Shown here: positions 40,443-51,645 of the stretch, one piece after another
Numbering within the stretch: position 1 is the stretch's first letter
Layout: each line of letters begins with the position of its first letter
Origin: Isoperla grammatica
Lineage: Eukaryota; Arthropoda; Insecta; Plecoptera; Perlodidae
Reading direction: 5' to 3'
Length of the DNA: 64,000 bases
Assembly (NCBI GenBank): GCA_945910005.1
Contig: OX246745.1
Coordinates: 36,357,670-36,421,669, forward strand
Translations under genes and position numbers: made by a program
Notes under the pieces: model-generated
Databases searched by the model: none
What the model saw: the letters and a program-made list of their open reading frames with translations, nothing else
Told to the model about the DNA's origin: nothing

Positions 40443-40528
40443 TATGCGCTGTCCTGCTCTTAGCGACATCATCTCACATTTACTAGTCACAACATCAACC
40501 TGCTCCAATGTTAGTATTGTCATCCCGA

Positions 40529-40628
40529 CCTGCTCTACTTCGATAAGACCCACGAATCACGAGTACGCTTACCAAATCTCAGTAAATAAGCCTACTCGTG
40601 ATTGGTGGGTTTGATCGAAGTAGAGCGG
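40529..40628. repeat. Inverted repeat, 41-bp arms
   Basis: CCTGCTCTACTTCGATAAGACCCACGAATC... at 40529 faces its near-complement ending GATCGAAGTAGAGCGGG at 40628, with a spacer of about 17 bp. It sits directly left of the Harbinger-like element and shares its GCTCTAC theme. Confidence 0.8.
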
Positions 40629-40638
40629 GGAGTAAGTT

Positions 40639-41505
40639 AAGAGGTCTGTTCGTTTGTCTTACTCCAGAGTAGAGTAGAGCAACTCCGATAACTTCAGAGT
40701 CAGAGTAAAAACGTCATCACCTGCTCTATGCTGCTTGGAGTACGTACTCCAGATCATGACAAAAGAACGCCATTTTTAGCAGATAGACAAGCATGTTGTC
40801 AACATAACCTCTTCGACGTGACAGTTCTGCTGATTTTTCATCTTTTTGTCGCAATGAATGATGCATTTGAGTTGGAATTGTTTAACGATGACGAGTATGA
40901 AAGTTTACTTGTATCGAGTTCTGACTCAAGTTCCGACGATGACGTTGAGATGGTTATGAGAATTGTAGAAATAGATCAAGAGAGAAATAAGAGAAATACC
41001 ATAAAGAAGTACTGTGAAGATGTAAGCCCTAGGCCCTACGCCCCAGTATTTCTTTATATGCAAAGACCAGCCCTAGGTGCAATAAATGTAGGCCTGGGAT
41101 GGCCTAGGGCAAAGACTTATATATACCCTGCCTAGGGGATATATAAGACTAGGCCTAGCTTAGCTAGGGCCTATAATAATTTGCTCCATGTCATTTTTTA
41201 ACACGAAACAATCATCCACAATCATGTGAGCCCCCCCTTCATCCTTCAATATCAACGCATTTACATATTTGTTGACATTGCTTCTTGCCGCTCATCCGCC
41301 ATTTGTATTTACTCTCCCTACTCTACTCTACTTACACCTCCTCCAGACCCAGAGTAGATATTCGAACTCTAGCTTACTTCGAGTAACTTACTTCGGACAA
41401 ACGAACACACGCCTCATCTTGATCTGGAGTACCAATTTACAAAAGAACGGCCATAAGTTGCTCTGACTGATCTAGATCAATCAGAGTACGACAAACGAAC
41501 AGACC
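40639..41505 (+). mobile_element. Harbinger-like deletion derivative
   Basis: The ends are AGGTCTGTTCGTTTGTCTTA on the left (40641) and the inverse of AGGTCTGTTCGTTTGTCGTA on the right (to about 41503), followed inwards by ACTC(C/T)-rich text on both sides. It keeps an apparent first transposase exon at 40854-41021 and has lost the catalytic part. No certain target duplication is seen. Confidence 0.65.
40854..41021 (+). CDS. Harbinger-like transposase, first-exon fragment
   Basis: From the ATG at 40854: MNDAFELELFNDDEYESLL, then a serine/aspartate-rich acidic stretch (SSSDSSSDDDVEM), then RIVEIDQERNKRNTIKKYCEDV. At 41021/41022 the text GAAGAT-GTAAGC fits a splice donor, after which the frame loses its protein character. 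An acidic N-terminus followed by a basic helix with a KKYCEDVV-type end is what I recall from the start of Harbinger transposases, before the fold that holds the DDE triad. The triad-bearing exons are absent. The open frame upstream to 40728 is more likely 5' UTR. Confidence 0.45.
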
Positions 41506-42784
41506 TAGAGTACGTCGGGCGAACAAACCTATAGTTCGCGCCTAGACGTTGTTTTGCATTTGAATTGTTTAGTTTCGTATTACGTCAATACCTCCCCTAC
41601 AGTATCCTCTCTTCGTTAGCTCATACATCTCTCAGCGTTATAACTCGAGCAGTTCAGTCGTATTCTCTGCCTCCTCAATGTAGTCTGTCATAATCTCTCG
41701 CTCTGAAGCTGGCACTACTGATAAGATAGGTGTGTCGCGCACCCAATTTAGATTTCCCTTTTATTATTCTTACTTATTTTCTCCCCCTGCACAACCTGCA
41801 TCGTACATCATGTGACGCCAGGTTTTGCGTCACGAAATATACACCTAGTGACGTGAGTGTTCGAGAGATTGGTAGAGCGTAGTATGACAATAACAACCCG
41901 GGCCAGTCGCTGTCGAACCCTGACGGGAACAGGACGCTGTGAGGTAGAGGATCATACGAGGGCTCATGCAGACCCGAGTAAAATAGAAGTTATTTCAAGC
42001 CGCGTTGAATATTATATTTACTGGGGGAACGATATCTATATCGGAGTAATTAATGAGATGTTCCACGTAGATGCAGCCGCCGATTACCTCACCGGTCAAT
42101 TAAAAGAAGGTAAGACCTGTCACAGTATCAATACGATCAAGTTTGGTGTGTATAGCACATTTACCTACACTGAAAACGAATCATTCTGATTGTTACAGTG
42201 CTAGCATCAGAAGACCAGCACTTCTTTGGGACGACCAGTTGGCCCCCTACTGTAGCGGAACTACCGCGTCACTACGCCAAACAAAACAAAAAATAATACG
42301 ATACGTCACGTCACGGTCGCCTTTCAATACAGTTACAATAACGAGAGATCTTAAATTAACTTTGTGTACATTAATATAATTAGAAACAACCTAGCATTAC
42401 GTATGTAGTTTGTAAGAAAAGTAGAAAACTATATTATTATTGTTGTACGATATCTTTGTTTTCATGTTGTGGTACTTACTATATGTTAATTATTAATTTT
42501 GGTACCTACTATGTAGATCTGACAGCTGCAGAATATATTACTATTATCATTCATATAATAAGTCGGATTTCTTTCGTCATTGGTTTCCCGACAACAAACT
42601 CAATTACGTGGCGCCCATCCTACTCAATCTCCACACTGCAACAAATCTACCCACGCCCACCCCGACTAGATGCTAAGCCCGGCCATGAAGGTCCACCAAG
42701 ATTGTTCCCGCTAATCAGGGGCGTAACAATCAAGCAAGAAGCCAACAACAAAGCCGTCAACCGTAAGTCCACAATAATATATAA

Positions 42785-42785
<1 letters not shown>
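41506..42785. other. Mostly unassigned; one possible exon
   Basis: A frame at 41857-42109 is noted separately. GTGACGCCAGGTTTTGCGTCAC near 41812-41833 is an inverted pair. Nothing else is recognised. Confidence 0.35.
41857..42109 (+). other. Possible orphan exon with splice-donor-like end
   Basis: The frame has mixed, protein-like composition (EVEDHTRAHADPSKIEVIS, then YYIYWGNDIYIGVINEMF and DYLTGQLKE) and ends at AAG-GTAAGA, a near-ideal splice donor, after which it degenerates. I recognise no family. It may be chance. Confidence 0.25.

Positions 42786-42842
<57 letters not shown>
42786..42842 (+). repeat. (AT)n microsatellite, left of hairpin
   Basis: About 57 bp of AT dinucleotide. Confidence 0.95.
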
Positions 42843-42845
<3 letters not shown>

Positions 42846-42870
42846 TTTTCAAGTTTTCGCGGACATATGT

Positions 42871-43027
42871 GTACCTAATGCAACTTTCTGGGGATTGTTG
42901 CCGCGAATAATGTACTAAAGAAGGAGGCACTGACTTTCCCGAAACGTCAGGAAGGGAAGGGTAAGTCAGTGCCTCCTTCTTTAGTACATTATTCGCGGCA
43001 ACAATCCCCAGAAAGTTGCAACAGGTA
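42871..43027. repeat. Long perfect hairpin with GAAACGTC in the loop
   Basis: The arms 42871-42936 and 42963-43027 are inverted, with 56 bp perfect (42881-42936 against 42963-43018). The 26-bp loop contains CCCGAAACGTCAGGAAGGG. An AT tract lies on the left (42786-42842) and another on the right (about 43027-43043). Confidence 0.9.
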
Positions 43028-43139
43028 CATATATATATATATAGTCCACTTTCTCAGTAAATCCCGGCCTCAACAGTCTTGCCGAGTCCAATGGCACCCA
43101 CTTATTTTTCTACTTCCCAATAGTTCTAATTGAATCCAT

Positions 43140-43425
43140 CTAATCTGAACAAGTCCACTAAGGTTACCTGGAACAGTGGGCGTAACCAATTAGCCTTGTG
43201 CACTCTATTAGTCGGTAGATTACATTTACGAATGTGTGAAAGAACACCAGGAATCTGCCGATTTTCGTTGAAAAAGCGTCCACTAAAAGGGCAGTAGATA
43301 AGGATCTGAGGTTGGTACGTTGGGGCAAGTATAACTATAGCCTCATACCGACTTCAGATCCAATTATCTACTGCCCTTTTCATGCACGTTGATTCAAAGA
43401 AAATCAACATATTCCGGGCGTGCAT
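43140..43425 (-). repeat. Dispersed repeat B, foldback copy with satellite-like monomer
   Basis: The reverse complement of 43150-43285 matches 60475-60630 (GGTTACGCCCACTGTTCCAGG and TGTTCTTTCACACA). The adjoining 43285-43382 is an inverted repeat: AAAAGGGCAGTAGATAAGG...CTGAGG against its inverse ending CTACTGCCCTTTT. Its left arm through TTGGGGCAAGTATA resembles the reverse complement of the 99-bp satellite unit (GGCGGTAGATACGGACCTGAGG...GTTGGGGTAGTATA). Confidence 0.7.
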
Positions 43426-43427
43426 TC

Positions 43428-43530
43428 ATAGAGGTGGCTCAGTGGTACGACGCGAGACTCTATTCGGGAGATTACTGGTTCGATTCCGGCCACTAGCACC
43501 GGCTATACTTACGTTGGCACATCTTTAACC
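43428..43530 (+). mobile_element. tRNA-derived SINE head
   Basis: GTGGCTCAGTGGTACG at about 43435 fits an A box (TGGCTCAGTGG) and GGTTCGATTCC at 43479-43489 is an ideal B box, 45 bp apart as in a tRNA. The acceptor stem does not close and the body continues as GGCCACTAGCACCGGC, so it is called a SINE and not a tRNA gene. Confidence 0.65.
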
Positions 43531-43822
43531 AACCAATTAGTGAAGAGGGAGAGGAGACACATTCACATACCCCGCAGATCCTCCGATTTCTGTAGCCTTC
43601 AATTGCTTTTAAATACTTTACAATTGTCAAAAGGTAAACCAAATATGTCATCCCCTAGAGAATTTAGTGCGTTTTGTTACGAATTCTTCTTCATTATTTT
43701 CAATAAATACTTCCGGTTTTCAAATGTTCTATTTAACATTTGTGACTCCTTTCACAATGAAAGGAGAACATTTGCAGTGTATAAAATAACATAGCAAGTT
43801 GTCCATCAGGAGGCGTTGACCC
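43531..43822. other. Spacer, no gene
   Basis: AT-rich. ACAAATGTTCTCC-type inverted text occurs around AAATGTTCTATTT and GAACATTTG near 43725-43775. Confidence 0.35.
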
Positions 43823-44093
43823 GCGATAAGTGACGTCGATGCTAGTTCCTTACAGGGCGATAGGTCGCATTTACGACGTTATTACACGCATGTACAGCTG
43901 CGTTCTGCGTTTACCTGCGATAAGTGACGTGGATCCTAGTTCCTTACAGGGCGATAGGTCGCATTTACGACGTTATTACACGCATGTACAGCTGCGTTCT
44001 GCGTTTACCTGCGATAAGTGACGTGGATGCTAGTTCCTTACAGGGCGATAGGTCGCATTTACGACGTTATTACACGCATGTACAGCTGCGTTT
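43823..44093 (+). repeat. 94-bp tandem triplication
   Basis: Three units begin GCGATAAGTGACGT at 43823, 43917 and 44011. They differ at only a few bases (CGATGC, GGATCC, GGATGC). The third unit is truncated after CAGCTGCGTT. Confidence 0.95.
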
Positions 44094-44553
44094 TGGCCAA
44101 TTCTGTCGTCAAGGCAATCTCTTCTTAAAAGGTCTTTATTATTCCTCTTTCAGACATCGCGTGGGAAACGGAGTGCACACACTTCTCATTTATCAAAGTT
44201 ATTAAATCAGCTCCTTCGGATTGTAAACCCGTTGGGTATGAATGCACCAGGGCACCAGGCAATGAGGCAGGCTCACAGCTAAAAAACTGAGCTTTTATTC
44301 AGACATAAATGGATGATGAAGAAAAACAGACGCACAGAAGACTGCTTAAACTTGTGCTGCTTACTGATGGCAGTAACTTCTCAAAGAAAATTCGTACTTG
44401 GTTGGCTCCTCACCTCCCAAAAGATTGGATATGATTGCTTCCCACTGCAATTAGTGGGAGGAAAGTGAGGAACTTCCCTCATCGGTTAACAATTCAGAAC
44501 CATATTTTGTTACGAATAGGCCTATACATAATTAATTGCAATTAATAATAAAA

Positions 44554-44555
<2 letters not shown>
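44094..44555. other. No gene recognised
   Basis: Short spacer before the AAT tracts, no ORF of note. Confidence 0.4.

Positions 44556-44636
<81 letters not shown>
44556..44636 (+). repeat. (AAT)n microsatellite
   Basis: About 80 bp of AAT. Confidence 0.95.
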
Positions 44637-44743
44637 TTTTTTAATGTTTTTTTTATTTTATTGAAATTTACATCAGCACACAGCACCGCACACAAATCCA
44701 CAACCGATTCCCACAAAGCTTGATAATAATACTTAATACTTGC

Positions 44744-45079
<336 letters not shown>

Positions 45080-45091
45080 ATAATTTTTTTT

Positions 45092-45938
45092 TTATTGAGT
45101 CTCATTTTCAACTGAGTTAGTGAACAAACGAATCAGTCTATTCTGTAAGCTTATTAATTTATTCAAATTAGATTGCGACGCGTTACCCCATGCTAAAATA
45201 CCATACATTAATACGGATTCTGCCAGAGATTGATAAATTGTTTTAAGAACGTTAGCCGGAAACATGCTTTTGATCGAATACATTTGGCTAAGGCATGGCC
45301 GTAATTTACTGCACAATTTGTCGGTGCTGCACAACACTAAGTCGGTTGTCAATTATTATTTCTAGGTACATATGGCTATCCACACATTGAACGATCGATT
45401 TACAACTACATGCTTCACCATGCAAACAATCATAAGAGTGAGAGATGACCTTAACAATAGAGTGACGATCTTGGTTTAAGGGGTTACATATATGAACAAT
45501 TTTTGTTTTATCTACGTTAATAACCATCTTATTATCGTAAGCCCACAATAATAATCTGTTGAAGTCTATTTGTAAATATTGTATAGCAATTGATAAGTTT
45601 TTGTGTACAGCTATTATTGCTGTGTCATCTGCATATAAATAGATATTGCATTCACGCATGTAATTGATAATATTGTTCACATAAATCAGGTAGAGAATTG
45701 GTCCTAAAATTGAACCCTGAGGTACCCCGGTATTGACAGGTAATTTTTTACTGGTTGTTTTACGAACTTTGACCGATACTTCTCTATCACTTAAATAGCT
45801 CTTAACCATTTAAGCATATTGCCTCTTATTCCTATTTGTTCCAGATTATCTAATAGTATGTTATGGTTGAGAGTATCGAAAGCTTTGCTAAAATCAATAA
45901 ACATAGCTACAATATGCATATTATCGTCTAGTTTTATC
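45092..45938 (-). pseudogene. LINE reverse transcriptase fragment between two microsatellites
   Basis: The minus strand gives RT motif A (FIDFSKAFDTLNHNIL, about 45905-45850), then YLSDREVSVKV, motif B (NTGVPQGSILGPILYL) and motif C (LYADDTAI), then the thumb and FPANVLKTIYQSL...YGILAWGNAS. A frameshift lies near 45330 and the NH2-side join is broken near 45810. It is cut off upstream by the CATA tract and downstream by the AAT tract, and lacks both the endonuclease and the last about 100 residues. The CR1/Jockey-type layout differs from the LINEs at 1-1011 and 4734-7440, so it is a third family. Confidence 0.85.
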
Positions 45939-45939
45939 T

Positions 45940-46450
45940 AGTACATACATACATACATACATACATACATACATACATACATACATACATACATACATAC
46001 ATACATACATACATACATACATACATACATACATACATACATACATACATACATACATACATACATACATACATACATACATACATACATACATACATAC
46101 ATACATACATACATACATACATACATACATACATACATACAAACATACATACATACATACATACATACATACATACATACATACATACATACATACATAC
46201 ATACATACATACATACATACATACATACATACATACATACATACATACATACATACATACATACATACATACATACATACATACATACATACATACATAC
46301 ATACATACATACATACATACATACATACATACATACATACATACATACATACATACATACATACATACATACATACATACATACATACATACATACATAC
46401 ATACATACATACATACATACATACATACATACATACATACATACATACAT

Positions 46451-46497
<47 letters not shown>

Positions 46498-46731
46498 TAC
46501 ATACATACATACATACATACATACATACATACATACATACATACATACATACATACATACATACATACATACATACATACATACATACATACATACATAC
46601 ATACATACATACATACATACATACATACATACATACATACATACATACATACATACATACATACATACATACATACATACATACATACATACATACATAC
46701 ATACATACATACATACATACATACATACATA
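45940..46731 (+). repeat. (CATA)n microsatellite, about 790 bp
   Basis: Nearly perfect CATA tetramers, with one AAAC change near 46141 and a (CA)n patch of about 26 bp at 46467-46492. The three overlapping minus-strand frames over it are artefacts. Confidence 0.98.
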
Positions 46732-48500
46732 ACTAATTTTATCTATTGCTTATGCCAGGAATTAACATGCAGCACAAAGCTGCAATGTATCGTGTTATCC
46801 ATGAATTAATAATAATTTATACATTAAGCTTCAAAATCTGTATAACTTAGATCCTGCATCATGGAAATGATAATCAAATTATTAAGTACTAAAATATATA
46901 ACAATTGTGGTTAGCTTTTAGATCAACAACATGAACATTTAATTTCAATAGAACAGAAAAGTCTTAACGATTACGATGTAGGCGTAAAATATAACATTTG
47001 CTTTGAACAAAAAAAAAAGTAAGTAGGATAAGTTTTAAGTACACATTGTTTATTTTTTTATCAATTAAATATTAAAGACTAAACTTGTAACAGGGCAACC
47101 ACGAACAAAGATTCTTTACTTATGTGGTTGCCTTGATTAAATGATAAAATATCTGGAAATAATATGTACCTGTAAATGTCTAATAAATTGAATTGAGTTG
47201 AATTGCAGTACACAACAAAGTAATATTGGTATATAAACGAGTACTATACAGTACACATACGTACGCACACTGGTGCATCGTAGGGATGGGACATGTACAT
47301 ATCCGTGAAAGTGTACACGTGTACATGCTCCAAACAAAAATTAAACGTTGCGCCATTTGTCGATAACCACATAATACAACTTCCAAAGGATGGGGAACAT
47401 GAGTTACTTCAGTTTGACTGATCACAAAAAATATCCACAGTAACGTGTACACGAATTGACAGTCAAGAGTGGACATGTTTAGTAAGATACACGCGTTTGC
47501 CCACCCCTTGTGCCTCGAGAGACAACATTTGCCTTGGTATTGTCGTGCATGGTTTCTTATGTATTTTCTATGAATGTGGGTCGGAATGGTTTATAACCGT
47601 TTTGTTTTTTTCATCGATTGTCTGGTTTGCATTTATAATATTTGGTATAACCAAGAAACAAATTATGCACCCATTCGCAGACGTGACACCTGGCATTGCT
47701 TGCGTTAACCCATTATATGTTATATTATACCACCTTTCAGTTTATGGGATTTCTACAATTATATCTGCAGTTGCGTTGAGCACGTGTCATCGATTATGGT
47801 AACTATATAAATTTAACTATACTATCAAGGTTGAATTTTTATCATCTTGTCCTGTCCATGTGTCATCCAACTGAGCATTACTTCATCCTCAAAGGAAGAT
47901 ATGCATATGTATTAGGTTTTGGAATATGAACAATTTTAAACCATAGTAATAACCAGAAGAAATTGTGTCTTGTCATGTTGCAAACTTGTAAATATGGCTA
48001 AAGTACCAAATATAAAGCAGAGATTATTATACTAGCTGCCTAATTAATTCAGTAGGACCTATAAGGAACAGTATTTGGGGCAGGGGAGGGGGGAACCCTC
48101 CAATATTTCACAATAGTCTATAAATATTAAAAGAATATTAACATTTGATGGAACTTGGATATTGTGCAAACTATATAACAATATTTTAAATCTGCCCATC
48201 ATGATCAGTGTTTGATATTGTGTACGTATTTAACTTCTATTTATCGTTAGGACATGTGAATATTGTAGAAGATAGTATAAACTTCGCCCGATATTGTACA
48301 AATGTTTAGAATATCAAAAGATGATATTGTTCCTATGCTTATGGATCGTCTCGTGTTGAAAGGGCGTGCTAATTATAATATAAGATTAATGAGATATGAT
48401 TAAACCCCGATCATTTCACGTGGTTCTTACATTGGCGTTATGCTTTGGGTAGATCGCAGTATTAAAAAGGCTGTCTGACCAGCGTTTTCACTTTATTACA
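46732..48500. other. No gene recognised; one weak ORF
   Basis: AT-rich. An open frame at 47497-47802 (101 residues) has a hydrophobic stretch (FFSSIVWFAFIIFG) but resembles nothing I know and has no supporting context. Confidence 0.3.
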
Positions 48501-49045
48501 CATGACATACAAACGTGTAACTTAAACTAGCTTTGAAATTAAAACATTGACTTTTGAAAGTACCAAAATTTGTTAGTCCTAATTTTACAACAGCCGGTAC
48601 TGTCAATATTGCTACTACGCTTCCGGTCGTCCAAAGCTTTTAACAAATACGTGCTGATCATGAACCATTTTTCCTTGCCGGCTAAGAACACACTTTGGTC
48701 TAGTCTATGATGTATTTCCAGTGAATTATCTTTAACTGTATTTTCTTTACGATTATTTTAATCTAACGGTACGTAGAGCGCATTTGTACCGGTATATTAA
48801 AACAATCATAAGCAAGATACCTTTAACAATAACGCACTGACAATACTTCATAGCCAAGACCAAAGTGTGGTATATATCCGCAATAAAAAATTGTTTGTGG
48901 CCAGCACGTTTTTCTTGCAAAATTTTGCACGACTTGAAGAGGATTAAAGAAGCAATATTGACAGTACCGGCTATAAAGACACGCATATTTTTGGTACTTC
49001 CAGAAGTCAATGATTCAATTTCAAAGTTACACATTTGTATGTCAT
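48501..49045. repeat. Foldback element, arms about 250 bp
   Basis: Left GACATACAAACGTGTAACTT (48501) faces its near-complement ending at 49045. Strong inverted blocks include GCCGGTACTGTCAATATTGC, AACGTGCTG and CACACTTTGGTCT. The centre is near 48775. The arms have diverged by substitutions and small indels. In both arms the same reading direction gives AGTVNIA...RA.H..FF.A...HTLV, with stops in the left arm. Confidence 0.8.
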
Positions 49046-49984
49046 AGATGCTCTAGAAAACTGAAAATAGTGGGCAGGAAGCCTTAAGCAAATTAAACAG
49101 TTTTTATTTTATCTTGAGAGTGTATCAAAATATTGCAAAAGTGTTTCTTTCAAGCAATCAGGTTTTGTATCATCTAAACAAAGAATTTAAAAACCTTCCA
49201 AATACCGTCATAGTAACGATTCCCAATTCTGTAGTTCTTTCAATAATTTAGGTTTAATTAATCATTGAAATGACAATCGTACCAATTACAATATTTAACA
49301 GTAGTTATATTCATTTTTTAACTGATCCAAACCCGAATTCCGGGTTGAAATAACTTTTACAATGAATTGCGTTCTCAAGATATCATTAAAACCCTGTTAA
49401 CCTAGTGAGTTAGGTCCCATAGTTACCGTTGCCGCACATTGCCACACTGATGTCGCAGTAAAGCGTTAACTAAACGAAGGCCGCTTCCGACCCATAACAC
49501 CATTTCAATGAAATGTGAAAGGAATTACTTCCCATAAGACGGGGTGGGAGGCAGGCGTAGCTTACATAACATGTAACTTACTATGTACCTGTCACTCAAC
49601 GGGTCGGGAGGGAAAAAGCTACGTGGGTCCCCGAAGTAGCAACAGAGTGCAAATGTCTACTCTGGTTATGTTTCATTTAGTCTCCTAGAATATGTCTCCC
49701 ACCCTGCATGTTACCTCCGGAAGGGAGGCCAACATTTTTATTGGGAGCGATGTAATATATTATCAACGTATCTGCTCTGTGTAATGTGTATACTATTTGT
49801 ATGGACGTCGTCTTGTTGCACGGCGGGATGTAAACCTTGCTAAACATTGCCGTAGTTCACCCAGTCATTAATGCCCAAGTATTTAATTATTTCTAGTGAA
49901 GCCTTCCAACAATAAATAAATTATACGAAGTAATAAGTGTTCTTGCAAATTTCCTCTTAGATTTATTTCAGTTTTTCAGTTTTC
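49046..49984. other. No gene recognised
   Basis: AT-rich, with a GC-rich stretch at 49480-49700 that includes GGGAGG/CCTCCC text in both orientations. Confidence 0.4.
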
Positions 49985-50492
49985 AGTTTTTTTATTTATT
50001 ATTATTTGTTCACTTTTTTACATTGGTACATGACATTCATTTTTTTGTTAGATCTATACATATCAGAATGATTTGAACAAATAATATACTGTGCCACGAA
50101 GATAGCTCTTGAGTGTGGTACAGAGTTACATACTAAATAATTTTAAGACTAAATTATGCCTATTCTACGAGGTAGACTCTAGGTCATACTGATTATTTTT
50201 ATTATTTAATTATAATTATATAATTTATATAATTCAGTATTTATGTTTAGTAACATAGTTTCTATACATTTATAAGAATATAATATATGAAAATAAAATT
50301 AATAATAATAAATAATGATAATAAAAGCTAACTACATACGAGTAACCAAAGATAGATATGAGAACAATATCGGTAATAATTGCTATAGTATTTTGTGGAA
50401 GACTGGTAAATTTGATTGTATTTTGGATCTGATTGTACTGTAACTATTATTTATTTGATTATATAATTTAACTTGTCAATTGTCTGAGGTGT
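49985..50492 (-). other. Probable 3' UTR of the LINE fragment at 50493
   Basis: Follows the minus-strand stop at 50493 and ends in the T-rich TTTTTTTATTTATTATTATTT (reverse of an A-rich tail). Confidence 0.5.
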
Positions 50493-50890
50493 TTATATCC
50501 ATAGATTTAGTTTCGTTTGGAAATAGTGCTTAGAAGTAGTATTTTTTATGTCATTTGTTAGTATATTATACAGTTTTGAGCCAAGATACGCTGCATATTT
50601 TTGTCCGATAGTTTTACTTTTTCGAGGAATTTCTACATTTCGAGTTGTCTTTGCTCTTGTACTGTGTGTATGACTAATTATGTTATATTTAATGGAGTTT
50701 TTAAAATGGAAATTTAGTATTGTTTTGGCAATAATTTGTCGTAAGGTAATTTGTCGTAAGGTAAGTACGCTAAATTCGTTGAATATATTTGCAGTTGGGT
50801 AGTCTCGTCTTTCTTTTAAGCAAACTTTTATAATTTTCCGTTGCATAATTTCTAGGGTATGTAAGTGACTTGAGTAACAAGTCGTAATAT
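50493..50890 (-). pseudogene. LINE ORF2 C-terminus fragment
   Basis: From about 50890 on the minus strand: LHTLE, then QRKIIKVCLKERRDYPT, then NIFNEFSVLTLRQI, a THSTRAKTTRN segment and GQKYAAYLGSKLYNIL...LNLWI to the stop. This is the region after the RT thumb of Jockey/CR1-type LINEs (compare RHALFLGPKIYNMLP in the LINE at 1-1011). A short duplication, TLRQI-TLRQI, comes from a repeated GTAAGGTAATTTGTC. The palm and endonuclease are absent (5' truncation). Confidence 0.75.
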
Positions 50891-51082
50891 AATTTTTTTA
50901 ATCGGTTAAGTATTAAAAGAAGAAGAAACACTAAATTCGTCTCACGGTGGCGTGGGGTGGGAAGGGGGGGGGGGGGAAGAGGGAAGTGACGAAAACGTTT
51001 AAACGTTTAAACGATTAAATAGTGATAAGTAAAACCTTGCATAGGTGCACACTGCACAAGCCCAAGTCCTCTTACGTGTGTG

Positions 51083-51645
51083 CCGTGCCGTGCTGTGCCG
51101 TGCCGTGCTGTGCTGTGCTGTGCTGTGCTGTGCCGTGCCGTGCCGTGCTGTGCTGTGCTGTGCTGTGCTGTGCTGTGCTGTGCTGTGTTGTGCTGTGCTG
51201 TGCTGTGCTGTGCCGTGCCGTGCCGTGCCGTGCTATGCCGTGCTGTGCTGTGCTGTGCTGTGCTGTGCTGTGCTGTGCTGTGCTGTGCTGTGCTGTGCTG
51301 TGCCGTGCTGTGCTGTGCTGTGCTGTGCTGTGCTGTGCTGTGCTGTGCTGTGCTGTGGTGTGCTGTGCTGTGCTGTGCTGTGCTGTGCTGTGCTGTGCTG
51401 TGCTGTGCTGTGCTGTGCTGTGCTGTGCTGTGCTGTGCTGTGCTGTGCTGTGCTGTGCTGTGCTGTGCTGTGCTGTGCTGTGCTGTGCTGTGCTGTGCTG
51501 TGCTGTGCTGTGCTGTGCTGTGCTGTGCTGTGCTGTGCTGTGCTGTGCTGTGCTGTGCTGTGCTGTGCTGTGCTGTGCCGTGCTGTGCTGTGCCGTGCCG
51601 TGCCGTGCCGTGCCGTGCCGTGCCGTGCCGTGCCGTGCCGTGCTG
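51083..51645 (+). repeat. (TGTGC)n pentamer tract with CCGTG variants
   Basis: About 560 bp of CTGTG/CCGTG pentamers; the CCGTG variant is concentrated near both ends and in one inner block (51210-51245). Frames of more than 200 residues in several registers are artefacts of a pentamer without stops. Confidence 0.97.

Noticed and set aside
43428..43500. tRNA gene
   Set aside because: A and B boxes are good, but the acceptor stem does not pair and no clear anticodon arm forms; a SINE head fits better.
45921..46730. Three overlapping 262-269-residue frames of repeating MYVC
   Set aside because: Reading of the CATA tetramer tract in three registers.
47497..47802. 101-residue ORF with a hydrophobic stretch
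   Set aside because: No recognisable family, no splice or promoter context, and length within chance expectation for this composition.
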